From positions 89,508 through 153,507 of the forward strand of contig NZ_JASBRH010000010.1 in the NCBI RefSeq assembly GCF_029961155.1: a stretch of 64,000 nucleotides of DNA. The letters are read 5' to 3'. This stretch comes from Pontibacterium granulatum. Its GTDB lineage: Bacteria > Pseudomonadota > Gammaproteobacteria > Pseudomonadales > Balneatricaceae. The notes below the pieces were generated by a model. That model was not told the origin of the DNA. It did no database searches and saw only the letters and a list, made by a program, of their open reading frames with translations. The position numbers were made by a program, and so were the translations under genes. Below, in pieces: positions 29,373-38,041 of the stretch; the stretch's first letter is position 1; each line of letters opens with the position of its first letter.

Positions 29373-30436
29373 CTTATAAGCCTCACCGGCTGGCGCTGAG
29401 CGCCCCAGACTCCTGGCCCTGTTTCGAAATAACCGGGGAGGGGCGTGCCACAGCCTTTGCAGCAACCGTTCACCAGATTCCACTCCCCTAACTCATACCA
29501 ATCTCTTTCAATCAGGCGCAAACCGCAGTGATGGCAGTAGGTGGAGCTTCCCTCGGTATCGTGTACATTGCCGGTGTAAACGTAACGCAGCCCCTGCTTT
29601 AGAGCGATATCGCGCGCACGGGTAAGCGTCGACACAGGTGTACGGGGTTTATCGAGCATTTTCCAGTCCGGGTGGAAGGCGGTGAAGTGTAATGGGACCG
29701 ACGGCCCCAGATTGTCCATAATCCAGCGACACTGGGCCTCCAGCTCCTCGTTGCTGTCGTTTTCGTCCGGAATCAGCAAAGTCGTGATCTCAAACCACAC
29801 GTCGGTTTCGTGGTGAAGGTAGGTAAGTGTATCCAGCACAGGCTGGAGGCTACCGCCACAGATCTTTTTGTAAAACCTGTCGGTAAATGCTTTCAGGTCG
29901 ATATTGGCGGCATCCATATGCTCAAAGAAGCGGGGGCGGGCAAGGTCTGTGATATAACCCGCACTTACCGCCACTGACTTAACGCCAACTTCATGGCAGG
30001 CGATCGCCACATCTTCAGCATACTCAAGAAAGATCACCGGGTCGTTATAGGTGTAGGCAATGGAGCGACAATCGTGTTCGTAACAGTAGCGTGCCAGCTG
30101 TTCCGGTGACGCAGCGTCAGCCAGGGTATCCATTTCACGGGCTTTGCTCATATCCCAGTTCTGGCAGAACTTGCAGGCGAGGTTGCAACCTGCGGTACCA
30201 AACGAAAGGACCGGGGTGCCCGGTAGGAAATGATTGAGCGGTTTCTTCTCGATGGGGTCGATACAGAAACCGCTGGAGCGGCCATAGGTGTATAGATGCA
30301 TCTTGCCATTTTCGTTGCCCCGTACGAAGCATAAGCCACGCTGTCCATCCGAAAGCTTACAGAAGCGCGGGCAAAGATCGCACTGGATTTTATTTCTATC
30401 TACCGGGTGTGAAAAACCAACTTCGATTACGCTCAT
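29369..30436 (-). CDS. amrS: AmmeMemoRadiSam system radical SAM enzyme
   Basis: Radical SAM protein of 355 residues, from the three-part AmmeMemoRadiSam system of unknown function. The SAM-cluster motif CNLACKFCQNW (CxxxCxxC) is intact. An N-terminal Cys pair set (CDLCPRFCKL) and a C-terminal set (CHHCGLRLIERD, GCCKGCGTPL) suggest further metal sites. ATG at 30436 gives MSVIEVGFSHPVD; an in-frame upstream start at 30457 has no ribosome site. It is divergent from the MEMO and AMMECR1 genes, so the whole system is here. Confidence 0.92.
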   Translation of the reverse strand: MSVIEVGFSHPVDRNKIQCDLCPRFCKLSDGQRGLCFVRGNENGKMHLYTYGRSSGFCIDPIEKKPLNHFLPGTPVLSFGTAGCNLACKFCQNWDMSKAREMDTLADAASPEQLARYCYEHDCRSIAYTYNDPVIFLEYAEDVAIACHEVGVKSVAVSAGYITDLARPRFFEHMDAANIDLKAFTDRFYKKICGGSLQPVLDTLTYLHHETDVWFEITTLLIPDENDSNEELEAQCRWIMDNLGPSVPLHFTAFHPDWKMLDKPRTPVSTLTRARDIALKQGLRYVYTGNVHDTEGSSTYCHHCGLRLIERDWYELGEWNLVNGCCKGCGTPLPGYFETGPGVWGAQRQPVRLIS

Positions 30437-30554
30437 ATCGTCTCTCGCTACTACCACTCTATACTTAAGATTAGCAGTGTGTCAGCGTAGTCGCTGTTGG
30501 TGATCTGCCGACTATCTTTTGATTTGCTTGTGCTGCTTTCAGGGGAATCAATCA

Positions 30555-31385
30555 ATGACTCGGGAGCACTGTTTTCTATCGATGAAAATAACTTCGGAGA
30601 GCTCCGATGGACATTCGAAACCGGCTGTGGCTGGCGCATTTTATTCCGGTGATCCGGCACAGCTGGCCCAAGACGTAGACCAGTTTTTGTCGCATCACGA
30701 ACGTCCCCCGTTGTCTGGCCTACGCGCTTTGGTTGTACCTCATGCTGGTTATATCTACTCGGGTGATGTAGCAGCGGCAGCATATAGTTGTCTTACGCGC
30801 GGCGCAGAATATAAATATGTGCTGTTGATTGGGCCTAGCCATCGCGTTGGTTTTATCGGGATGGCAGTGCCGGAGGCTGACGTCTTTGATACCCCTTTAG
30901 GACGGATGGAGCTGGCTAGCGAACAGATAGGTGAACTGGTGGCAGATGGGCTTGTTGTCTATAACCGCATGGCACATTATGCAGAGCACTGCCTGGAGGT
31001 TCAGCTACCGTTCCTGCAACGGGCGGAAGTGCATGCACCGCTGTTGCCGATTGTGGTGGGACACGCCAGTCCGGAAGAGGTCGGGGCTGTTGTTTTGCCT
31101 GCGCTGGAGGACCCGGAGGTACTGACTATTATCAGTACGGATATGAGCCATTTTCACAGTTATGACGAAGCACGGAAGATCGATGGCCAGACCCACAAGC
31201 GGATTCTGGCCGGTGCTGAAAATATCCAACCGGAAGAAGCGTGCGGTTGCATGGGCTTAAATGGCCTGCAGCATGCGTTGGCACGGAGTAAGTACCGTAT
31301 TCATCTGCTACAACATTGTAATTCCGGAGATACCAGCGGCGATAAGAGCCGGGTCGTGGGGTATGCCGCCTATGCCGTCTACTGA
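30555..31385 (+). CDS. amrB: AmmeMemoRadiSam system protein B (MEMO1 family)
   Basis: A 276-residue member of the MEMO family, a fold related to class III extradiol-type metal enzymes. Conserved histidines are visible in PHAGYIYSGDVAA, IGPSHRVGF, AEHCLEVQLPFL and STDMSHFHSYDEAR. Human MEMO1 binds metal, but the bacterial substrate is unknown. ATG at 30555 follows AGGGGA with an 8-base gap; another ATG lies at 30582. Its end overlaps the AMMECR1 gene, the known partner. Confidence 0.92.
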   Translation: MTREHCFLSMKITSESSDGHSKPAVAGAFYSGDPAQLAQDVDQFLSHHERPPLSGLRALVVPHAGYIYSGDVAAAAYSCLTRGAEYKYVLLIGPSHRVGFIGMAVPEADVFDTPLGRMELASEQIGELVADGLVVYNRMAHYAEHCLEVQLPFLQRAEVHAPLLPIVVGHASPEEVGAVVLPALEDPEVLTIISTDMSHFHSYDEARKIDGQTHKRILAGAENIQPEEACGCMGLNGLQHALARSKYRIHLLQHCNSGDTSGDKSRVVGYAAYAVY

Positions 31386-31932
31386 GTACAACGCGTCTCA
31401 AAAGCAACGGATGTTGGAGCATGCCCGAGCTGCAATCGCCCGCGAGTTGGGCTATAAGCTGGCCCGCTGTTCTGCGGAGGAACCGTGGCAAAAAGAGGAA
31501 CGGGCTGCATTTGTCACTCTGAACCATCATGGTCAGCTTCGGGGGTGTATCGGTAGTCTGAGTGCTCATCAGTCCCTGTGGGACGAACTGTCCTATGACG
31601 CCTGCGCAGCTGCATTCAGAGATCGCCGCTTTGCACCACTCAGCCGCGATGAATTTGATGACCTGGATATCCATATCTCTATTCTGACACCCACACAGCC
31701 ACTCGCGGTCGATTCCGAACAGGCGTTACTGTCGGCGTTACGTCCTGGCGTGGATGGTCTGGTGCTTGAGGAGGGGGTGCGCAGAGCGACATTCCTGCCG
31801 CAGGTTTGGGAGCAACTGCCGGAGCCGAAAAGGTTTCTGGAGCACCTCAAACGCAAGGCGGGACTGGCAGAGGACTATTGGAGTGATACCATGCAGTTCT
31901 CGATTTATCAGGTAACGGACATTGGCGAATAG
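31363..31932 (+). CDS. amrA: AmmeMemoRadiSam system protein A (AMMECR1 family)
   Basis: A 189-residue AMMECR1-domain protein with AFVTLNHHGQLRGCIGSL (the family hallmark LRGCIG), FRDRRFAPLSRDEFDDLDIHISIL and GLVLEEGVRRATFLPQVWEQL. The function is unknown. Starts at ATG 31363 or 31372, both inside the end of amrB. Its own end overlaps the next gene by 11 bases, so translation is probably coupled through the chain. Confidence 0.92.
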   Translation: MPPMPSTEYNASQKQRMLEHARAAIARELGYKLARCSAEEPWQKEERAAFVTLNHHGQLRGCIGSLSAHQSLWDELSYDACAAAFRDRRFAPLSRDEFDDLDIHISILTPTQPLAVDSEQALLSALRPGVDGLVLEEGVRRATFLPQVWEQLPEPKRFLEHLKRKAGLAEDYWSDTMQFSIYQVTDIGE

Positions 31933-32254
31933 CGACGATTTTATCTCCTATCTGGTCGAAAGCATGCATATGTTGGGGCCGGTGCAGGCAAAAAGGATGT
32001 TTGGTGGTCATGGGCTATTTCTGGGTGGATTGATGTTTGCGCTGGTGACGGACGACCAGCTGTACCTGAAATCAGATCCCCAGACAGAAAACAGGTACAA
32101 AGCCCATGATCTGGAGCGGTTTACCTATATGAAGAAGGGCAAACCCTGCCATCTCAACTATTATCAGGCACCGGAGGAGTGTCTGGACAACAGCGAGGAA
32201 CTGGTCGAATGGAGCGCGGTGGCGTATCAGGTGGCGGTGCGGGCAGCATCATGA
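31922..32254 (+). CDS. TfoX N-terminal domain protein
   Basis: A 110-residue protein consisting only of the TfoX/Sxy N-terminal domain (KRMFGGHGLFLGGLMFALVTDDQLYLK, then FTYMKKGKPCHLNYYQAPEE). It lacks the C-terminal domain of the competence regulator Sxy, so a competence role should not be assumed. The start is TTG at 31922 inside amrA. The stop overlaps the cupin start as ATGA. Confidence 0.85.
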   Translation: MANSDDFISYLVESMHMLGPVQAKRMFGGHGLFLGGLMFALVTDDQLYLKSDPQTENRYKAHDLERFTYMKKGKPCHLNYYQAPEECLDNSEELVEWSAVAYQVAVRAAS

Positions 32255-32580
32255 AAAGTGTGTTGACCGATCTTCCGGCGGATAAGGTGCAGGAACACTT
32301 TGAGGACCTGCTGACACGTCCCGGTGTAAAGCTGGAACGAATTGTCACCTACGGGCAGGCCACGCCGCCGGGAGAATGGTATGACCAGGCGTGGGATGAG
32401 TGGGTGATGATAGTGCAGGGAGAGGCCAAACTTCTAATGGCGCGAGATGAGCAGTTGCTGCATATGAAACCGGGTGACCATGTTCTGTTACCCGCCCACT
32501 GCCGACACCGTGTTGAGTGGACACCAGAAGGCCAGACTACAATCTGGCTGGCGTTGCATCTGGGGGAGCCTGTTGATTGA
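32251..32580 (+). CDS. Cupin-domain protein
   Basis: Single-domain cupin of 109 residues. Cupin motif 1 is reduced ([23 protein letters not shown]) and motif 2 reads [20 protein letters not shown], giving His candidates for a metal site. Proteins of this shape in proteobacteria have no known substrate. ATG at 32251 overlaps the TfoX-N stop by 4 bases. The frame runs further back, but that part duplicates the TfoX-N reading region. Confidence 0.85.
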   Translation: MKSVLTDLPADKVQEHFEDLLTRPGVKLERIVTYGQATPPGEWYDQAWDEWVMIVQGEAKLLMARDEQLLHMKPGDHVLLPAHCRHRVEWTPEGQTTIWLALHLGEPVD

Positions 32581-32602
32581 CCGGTATATCAGGGATACAG
32601 CA

Positions 32603-33115
32603 ATGAAATCGAAGGTTGAAGTTATACAAGGTGATATTACTCAGCTTGAGGTAGACGCGATTGTCAATGCGGCCAACAGTAGCCTGCTGGGTGGTGGCGG
32701 TGTTGATGGTGCGATCCATCACGCTGCGGGGCCTGAACTATTGGCAGAGTGTCGAACCCTGGGCGGTTGCGACACCGGTGACGCCAAGATTACGCGTGGC
32801 TATAACCTACCTGCCAAGTCCGTGATTCATACAGTAGGGCCGGTCTGGCGAGGTGGTGGCGTGGGGGAGGCGGATAAGCTGCGTAGCTGTTACAAGCGCT
32901 GTCTCGAACTGGCGGAAGAGCGGGGGATGAGATCCATTGCGTTTCCGGCGATCAGTTGTGGCGTCTACGGCTACCCATTGGAACAGGCGGTTGAGATCGC
33001 AGTCGGTACAGTGATTGTTGGCCTGTATGATTGTCAGTCCATAGAACGGGTGGTGTTCTGCTGTTTCAGTAAAGAGATGGAGCTGCTGTATCAACGGCAG
33101 CTCGCAGAAGAGTAA
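32603..33115 (+). CDS. Macrodomain protein (O-acetyl-ADP-ribose deacetylase / YmdB-like)
   Basis: A 170-residue stand-alone macrodomain (MacroD type) with [24 protein letters not shown], the catalytic loop [24 protein letters not shown] and [13 protein letters not shown]. Members remove ADP-ribose from proteins or deacetylate O-acetyl-ADP-ribose, and E. coli YmdB also affects RNase III. ATG at 32603 follows AGGGATACAG. Last gene of the overlapping chain; its stop abuts the stop of the opposing araC gene with no base between. Confidence 0.92.
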   Translation: MKSKVEVIQGDITQLEVDAIVNAANSSLLGGGGVDGAIHHAAGPELLAECRTLGGCDTGDAKITRGYNLPAKSVIHTVGPVWRGGGVGEADKLRSCYKRCLELAEERGMRSIAFPAISCGVYGYPLEQAVEIAVGTVIVGLYDCQSIERVVFCCFSKEMELLYQRQLAEE

Positions 33116-33988
33116 TCAGCTCACTTTTCTGATCGGAACCCAATATTCCAGCACCGAGTCAGGGTGGTCGAATGCAAAACGTTCGTCATACAGCTCAAGC
33201 TCAGGCCCGCCCGTATGACAGTACTCGCTGTTCGGTAGCCAGTCACGGAAGATCGCTGTGAGCGTGTCTCCGATTGTATGGATTGGGCCTTTATGGATAA
33301 AACAGGCGTAGGTTTGTTCTGGAACGTCCAGGCGTTGCAACCCTTCGTACGCTTTGGCCTGGTCATCCTCAAATGAAGCCCAATAGGTCATGTTCTCCAG
33401 GTCGTCGTTGGCGGTGCTGCAATCTACAACACCCCAGCAGACAGCCGGTGCCTGTCCCAGCTCTCCAATCTTGCGCTGAAACTCCATCCAAAGTGCCGGT
33501 AACCGTTCCATGTTGTTGGGTTGTGGTGATCCTGGTGCATTGAAAGTGGTTGTTAGCCCCCATAGGGTTTTCCCAGGGTAGACTTTAATTTCCGGTTCCA
33601 TATCACTCTCTCCATTTAAATAACTGTTCAGGCTTGGGTCCAGCTTGGGGAATATATCCTTTGGCGTGCGGCGTGTCCGATATTGCCCAGGGGTAAGACC
33701 GAAGCACAGAGTAAACGCCCGGCTGAAGCTTTGCTGATTTTCAAAACCATAGTTCAGCGCGATCTCCAGAATGGAACATGGCCTGGCGATGAGTGCCATA
33801 GCTGCGTTGCTCAGTCGGCGTTTGCGGTAGTAGGCTGAAATACTGTAGCCAAATCTGGCCTGGAAGGTGCGTTGCAGTTGCCAGCGTGACCATCCCACTG
33901 CGTTGGCGAGCTCTTCAACGCTCAGTGGCTCGGCAAGATTGTTTTCAATCAGCTCCACAGTATTGAGCAGCCGTTGGTTTGCGACCAT
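33116..33988 (-). CDS. AraC-family regulator with GyrI-like effector domain
   Basis: A 290-residue regulator. The N-terminal AraC HTH pair (LSVEELANAVGWSRWQLQRTFQARFG, then ILEIALNYGFENQQSFSRAF) occupies residues about 18-105. The C-terminal GyrI-like/Rob-type ligand domain follows (about 135-290; ends LELYDERFAFDH..VLEYWVPI). This layout is typical of SoxS/Rob-like regulators that bind small hydrophobic compounds. It faces the macrodomain gene tail to tail. The target is unknown. Confidence 0.9.
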   Translation of the reverse strand: MVANQRLLNTVELIENNLAEPLSVEELANAVGWSRWQLQRTFQARFGYSISAYYRKRRLSNAAMALIARPCSILEIALNYGFENQQSFSRAFTLCFGLTPGQYRTRRTPKDIFPKLDPSLNSYLNGESDMEPEIKVYPGKTLWGLTTTFNAPGSPQPNNMERLPALWMEFQRKIGELGQAPAVCWGVVDCSTANDDLENMTYWASFEDDQAKAYEGLQRLDVPEQTYACFIHKGPIHTIGDTLTAIFRDWLPNSEYCHTGGPELELYDERFAFDHPDSVLEYWVPIRKVS

Positions 33989-34089
33989 GGAGTATCCCTT
34001 CAGGTGTGTTGTTTGGCCTGATCCATTATGCCTCCGGAAGGTGGGATTGTTTTGTCCGTTTGGGGCATTTTTTCACTCGATGCGGAAAC

Positions 34090-34115
34090 TAAAAAGGGCC
34101 GCGTATGCGACCCTT
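34090..34115 (-). terminator. Terminator of hsp20
   Basis: Stem AAGGG.CGC / GCG.CCCTT with a 4-base loop. On the minus strand it is followed by a T run (complement of AAAAA at 34091-34095). It lies 26 bases after the hsp20 stop. Confidence 0.75.
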
Positions 34116-34140
34116 ATATACTTTGTGTGGAGCGAAAAGC

Positions 34141-34560
34141 TTAGCCTTCGATCTGGATGGAACGTGGCTTCATCGCTTCAGGAATTTCACGGACCAGATC
34201 TACGTGCAGCAGACCATTTTCCATGTGAGCTTTGGTGACCTTGACGTGGTCTGCCAGCTGGAATCGGCGCTCAAAGTTTCGCGCCGCGATACCTTGATAC
34301 AGGTACTGGTGCTGCTGTTTGTCAGCTTGTTTGGTACCCGCGATCAGCAAGGTGGAATTTTCGCTCTGGATGACCAGCTCGTCGATATTAAAGCCGGCAA
34401 CAGCCATAGTGATGCGGTATGCATTCTCGCCCAGAAGTTCGATGTTGTATGGCGGATAACTAGGCTGGTTGTCGTTGCGGCTGGCGTTGTCCAGCATGGA
34501 GGCCAGGCGATCGAAACCGATTGCGGAGCGGTACAGTGGAGACAGGTCAAAATCACGCAT
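34141..34560 (-). CDS. Small heat-shock protein Hsp20 (IbpA-like)
   Basis: Alpha-crystallin chaperone of 139 residues that holds unfolded proteins. The N-terminus RDFDLSPLYRSAIGFDRL is the IbpA/B signature. The crystallin domain is PYNIELLGENAYRITMAVAGF...ARNFERRFQLADHV, and the C-terminal anchor is near KPRSIQIE. ATG at 34560 sits 7 bases after GAGGA; the ATG at 34566 is too close to it. The ribosome site lies inside a ROSE-like hairpin, and a sigma-32-like promoter is upstream. Confidence 0.95.
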   Translation of the reverse strand: MRDFDLSPLYRSAIGFDRLASMLDNASRNDNQPSYPPYNIELLGENAYRITMAVAGFNIDELVIQSENSTLLIAGTKQADKQQHQYLYQGIAARNFERRFQLADHVKVTKAHMENGLLHVDLVREIPEAMKPRSIQIEG

Positions 34561-34563
34561 GTT

Positions 34564-34679
34564 CATATCCTCATTGAGCAATATGTATATTTAAATCAGT
34601 GAATTCCTGACGCTCGTTAATCGTCCTTAAGACGAAAATATGAGCCGATCAGGCGCGGGCCTCGTCTTCGAGCACCCGC
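34564..34679 (-). ncRNA. ROSE-like RNA thermometer in the hsp20 5' UTR
   Basis: Read on the minus strand, the leader forms an upstream GC hairpin (34679-34655, GCGGG..CCCGC), a short hairpin (34635-34621, TCGTC / GACGA) and a final thermosensor hairpin (34585-34564). The last pairs CATATT-G-CTC with GAGGATATG around an AAT loop. It hides the GAGGA ribosome site and leaves a single bulged G in a TTGCT motif, the recognised hallmark of ROSE elements. The assignment is by eye. Confidence 0.75.
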
Positions 34680-34689
34680 TAATCACTTA

Positions 34690-34719
34690 TCTATGGGCGT
34701 GAAATGCCTTTTCAAGAGG
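34690..34719 (-). promoter_or_regulatory. Sigma-32-like heat-shock promoter for hsp20
   Basis: On the minus strand CTTGAA (34716-34711 with its flank) is followed after 13 bases by CCCATAGAT (34697-34689). This closely fits the heat-shock sigma consensus CTTGAA-N13-17-CCCCATNT. Transcription would begin near 34681, giving a leader of about 120 bases that contains the ROSE-like element. Confidence 0.75.
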
Positions 34720-34727
34720 GCGGGGGG

Positions 34728-35144
34728 TTATTTTTCCTCTTGGTCAAAGCGACTTACATCGTTGGTGATCGATACTTCGGTCTGTGCAGCCGGAATACGG
34801 AAGTCGTAAACACGCTCCCAGCCTTCGCTTTCTGGTGTGCGTTCCCAAACAGTACCGGCGTTGTACTCAACCAGGTCTGTAAGGGATGGATCGATCTTGA
34901 CCATCTTTTCGAGATCAACCGGTATCAGGTTGGTAACTTCATCGTCCAGGTACTCAGGCGTCTCATATCCGGTAAACATACGCCAGCCGGTGTCGTTGAG
35001 GTGTTCCGGAACGGTTTTGTACATGAAGCGTACGGGCAGCTTCTCTTCGAACACCATCTTGGAGACAAGGGCGAGGAAGCCGTTCTTGGTCTGGTTGGTT
35101 TCGGAGTTCGGAGTGGCTGGCTTGTCGATATCAGGTGATCTCAT
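34728..35144 (-). CDS. DUF2185-like (Imm33-type) protein
   Basis: Soluble 138-residue protein that I place with DUF2185 from KNGFLALVSKMVFEEKLPVRFMYK, GWRMFTGYETPEYLDD and LIPVDLEKMVKIDPSL. Members occur in polymorphic-toxin immunity sets (Imm33), but no toxin gene is visible nearby and the function here is unknown. ATG at 35144 follows GAAGAG. It lies upstream of hsp20 on the same strand, with the heat-shock promoter between them. Confidence 0.65.
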   Translation of the reverse strand: MRSPDIDKPATPNSETNQTKNGFLALVSKMVFEEKLPVRFMYKTVPEHLNDTGWRMFTGYETPEYLDDEVTNLIPVDLEKMVKIDPSLTDLVEYNAGTVWERTPESEGWERVYDFRIPAAQTEVSITNDVSRFDQEEK

Positions 35145-35266
35145 AACATCTCTTCATGACGGGAATAAACAACGACAATATTGTAATACGTGCAGCGACA
35201 CAGGGGAATGCGGCGAATTACCTTGAAAAGACACCCGAAACATATAGTTGGTGCCCTCTAGTTGAT

Positions 35267-35285
35267 TGTAATGAGAATTGTTCGC
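35267..35285 (+). promoter_or_regulatory. Weak Fur-box-like sequence before the EAL gene
   Basis: The 19-base stretch TGTAATGAGAATTGTTCGC matches about 12-13 of 19 positions of the Fur box, including the core AATGAGAAT. It lies 55 bases before the EAL gene start. The match is only moderate. Confidence 0.3.
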
Positions 35286-35340
35286 ATGTAGTATTCGTCG
35301 TAGCTCTAAAATGTATGAATAAATGTTTGCGAGGATGGAA

Positions 35341-36117
35341 ATGGGGAGCTTTCAGGAGATACCAGCAGGATGGGCTGAGACAGCGCTTACCCGATCAAAT
35401 GTTTCGCTTGCAGAGTTAGTATCTGTTACGCACTACGGTGCTGAATACCAGCCGATCGTCAGCTTGCAGGATCAGCAGATCTGGGGGTACGAAGCGCTGG
35501 CTCGGTTTTATGACGCTAACGGCTGCATGGTATCGCCGGTGACGGTATTTCAGGTATTGCATGATCATCCACCGCTGCTCGGCCGTACCGAGCTGCAGCT
35601 GAAGTGGCTACAGATCGCGGCCGCGCCGTTGGGAAAACGTCTGTTTATCAACCTTGATCCTCATGCTCTGACGCTGGACGTGCGAACTCCCATGCTGGAG
35701 TTGTTAACACCGGACCACGCGCTGGTGGTGGAGCTAATCGAGAATATGGATCTGCAGGATTCGTATGCCTGCCAGGAGCTTCTGAAAAGCCTCGAGGACA
35801 AGGGTATTCAGAGTGCATTGGATGATATTGGTGCCAGACAATCGATGCTTTCGCTGGACCTGATGGTCTCGGTGGATTTCATGAAGTTTGATCGTCGCTG
35901 GATTGAGCTGTTGGACCAACCCAAGTATGAGAGTTTATTCCGTCATCTGATTGAGTTTGCTCGCGGGCAGGGGCAGCAAACGATTCTGGAAGGTGTTGAG
36001 ACTGAAATGCAATTAGTGCGACTGATGGATTACCCAATCGACTATGTGCAGGGGTTCTTGTACAAACCGCACTTCCTCAGATCACCGATTAGTGAGTTGG
36101 CGGATTTGTGGGATTAA
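35341..36117 (+). CDS. Stand-alone EAL-domain protein
   Basis: Cytoplasmic protein of 258 residues consisting of a c-di-GMP phosphodiesterase-type EAL domain. The EAL signature is present (GYEALARF), along with the metal-site Asn in FINLDP, the VVELIEN Glu, LDDIGA (usually DDFGTG), VDFMKFDRR and EGVE. The loop-6 DDFG motif is altered to DDIG, so activity may be reduced. The start is ATG 35341, with GAGG 6 bases upstream; ATGs at 35323 and 35335 are less well placed. Confidence 0.88.
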   Translation: MGSFQEIPAGWAETALTRSNVSLAELVSVTHYGAEYQPIVSLQDQQIWGYEALARFYDANGCMVSPVTVFQVLHDHPPLLGRTELQLKWLQIAAAPLGKRLFINLDPHALTLDVRTPMLELLTPDHALVVELIENMDLQDSYACQELLKSLEDKGIQSALDDIGARQSMLSLDLMVSVDFMKFDRRWIELLDQPKYESLFRHLIEFARGQGQQTILEGVETEMQLVRLMDYPIDYVQGFLYKPHFLRSPISELADLWD

Positions 36118-36138
36118 GAAAGCGCGTTTAGAACAGAC

Positions 36139-36167
36139 TAAATAGGCAGCCTTACGCTGCCTATTTA
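36139..36167. terminator. Bidirectional terminator between EAL and MCP genes
   Basis: A 12-bp perfect stem (TAAATAGGCAGC / GCTGCCTATTTA) with loop CTTAC lies between the convergent EAL and chemoreceptor genes and can serve both. Confidence 0.75.
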
Positions 36168-36194
36168 GTTGGAACTCTGTTTGTCAGAGAAGGA

Positions 36195-37805
36195 TTAAAC
36201 CTTGAAGCGGGAGGTCATGGTCTGCAGATTGCCAGCTAGGTTAGACAGGGAGGAGGAGGCGTTCTGGGTGGCCCGGCTGCCCTCCACCACGGTATCGCCC
36301 AATGACTTGAATTGCTGCACTTTGTTACGTACTTCAACGACGTCACTACGGGCGTCGTTTGCCAGCATGGCCGCTTCGTCACACTCGCTACTCAGGCTGC
36401 GGATAGTTTCCTGGATAGCAGAGAGGCTTTCCACGGTGGATTGAGCCAGCTGTACCGAGTTACGGGCCTTCTCCTGGTTGGATTCCATAGTGTTCATGGA
36501 TGCGGTGATGGAGGAGACAATCGCTTCCAGCATGGAGTTGATCTCAACGGTGGACTGGTGGGTGCGGGTTGCCAGGGTACGTACTTCGTCAGCAACTACG
36601 GCAAAGCCACGACCGGATTCACCGGCGCGGGCCGCTTCAATCGCTGCGTTCAGGGCTAGCAGGTTTGTCTGGTCGGCAATATCTGCGATGGTGCTTACTA
36701 CGCTGGATACCTGATCGCCGGCGTCACGCAGTTCCATCAGCATGCTGGCGGTGGTTTCGATATCACCGGCCAGTATTTCGATACTGGCGGAGGTGCGTTC
36801 CACTTCACTGGCACCGGATTGTACTTCGTTTGCGCCTTTGCGCGCGGATTCTGATGCCAGGGCAGAGCGTTCGGCGCCGTGTTCAATCTGGGATTCCAGC
36901 TGAGTCATCACGTCCATCAGGTTATCGATCTGCTGGTTCAGATGATTGATCGCTTCGTCGGAGCTGGAGGCGGTGCTGGTCAGGGAGGTGACCGAATCGC
37001 TTATGCCGCGGGTGGCGTTGGAGACTTCCGCCATGCCGTTGCGAAATGGCTCAAGTAGCTCGTTGATGCTGTTGGAGGCACGGCCCACTTCGTCACCTGA
37101 ACGCTGTGGCAGCTGAATGGTCAGGTCCTTTTCGCGGGACACGTTCATCAGGCCGGTTGCCAGCTCAGCAATCGGATTGGATACCTGGCTGCGGGCAAAG
37201 ATGTAAGCGAGCAGGGCAACGATTACAATTGCCGAAACCAGCATCAGGATCAGCGTAATGGTGTCGGACATATCGTCGATGATCCGCATGGAGCTGGCGC
37301 TGGCGGCATCGCTCACCTGGGTATTGATCTGGGAAAGCTGCTCCAGAGCCATGCCGGCATTTGCGGAGAGGGTGCCGAGCAGAGTACGGGCACGGTCCCA
37401 GTCAACGGAGCTGGCAGCCATTACGCCGCGTAGTTGATCCAGGGACTGGTCTACGCTGGACAGGCTGCGCTGCAGGGAAGACAGGTCAACACCGCCACTG
37501 GCATTAAGGTCTTCGATTGCCTGACTGCGGGACTGGTTGGTGTTGTCGCGGCGCTCATCAAAGGTACTGACATCAATGGTCGTCCCGTACAGAGAATAGG
37601 CTGCGATCTCCAGTTTACCAAGGGTTGCGCTCACCCGTTCCAGTTGGCTGAGTTGTGGCAGTGTGCGGTCGACGAACGTTGTGACTTCGTTCTGTACAGA
37701 GCGCGTGGTATTGGTTAGTGCGAATGCGGCGATCGCAGTGATCACAAGCACAGCGGCATATCCTGAAAAGACCTTGGTACTGATCGATCCGAAAATCTTC
37801 GCCAT
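36195..37805 (-). CDS. Methyl-accepting chemotaxis protein
   Basis: Transmembrane chemoreceptor of 536 residues. Helix 1 is at about residues 14-32, then a periplasmic four-helix-type sensor of about 150 residues. Helix 2 is at about 185-207 ([20 protein letters not shown]), followed by HAMP (about 208-260) and the signalling coiled coil with the hairpin tip [21 protein letters not shown]. There is no C-terminal CheR-binding pentapeptide (it ends SRFKV). The ligand is unknown. It is monocistronic by appearance. Confidence 0.95.
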   Translation of the reverse strand: MAKIFGSISTKVFSGYAAVLVITAIAAFALTNTTRSVQNEVTTFVDRTLPQLSQLERVSATLGKLEIAAYSLYGTTIDVSTFDERRDNTNQSRSQAIEDLNASGGVDLSSLQRSLSSVDQSLDQLRGVMAASSVDWDRARTLLGTLSANAGMALEQLSQINTQVSDAASASSMRIIDDMSDTITLILMLVSAIVIVALLAYIFARSQVSNPIAELATGLMNVSREKDLTIQLPQRSGDEVGRASNSINELLEPFRNGMAEVSNATRGISDSVTSLTSTASSSDEAINHLNQQIDNLMDVMTQLESQIEHGAERSALASESARKGANEVQSGASEVERTSASIEILAGDIETTASMLMELRDAGDQVSSVVSTIADIADQTNLLALNAAIEAARAGESGRGFAVVADEVRTLATRTHQSTVEINSMLEAIVSSITASMNTMESNQEKARNSVQLAQSTVESLSAIQETIRSLSSECDEAAMLANDARSDVVEVRNKVQQFKSLGDTVVEGSRATQNASSSLSNLAGNLQTMTSRFKV

Positions 37806-38041
37806 CTCTAGCTTCCTTTATTACTATGCAGTTGCACGTGTTCTGAAGACAGTCCCGAATAGATTTAGCGGCCTCTGGAATGTAAACCTGAGAAGGCCTA
37901 CAAAAAATCGCAGCAGGGCTGCAGCTGGATCAGATCGTTCAATCGAGTAATTCAGCGATATCGGAACTGGCAATAACCAACTGTAATCTATAGATTTTGT
38001 AGAGTACCAGCTAATTCTTAACTTACCGAGAGATATAACCT

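Noticed and set aside
31922..32254. Competence regulator Sxy/TfoX
   Set aside because: Only the N-terminal domain is present, so a competence function is not supported.
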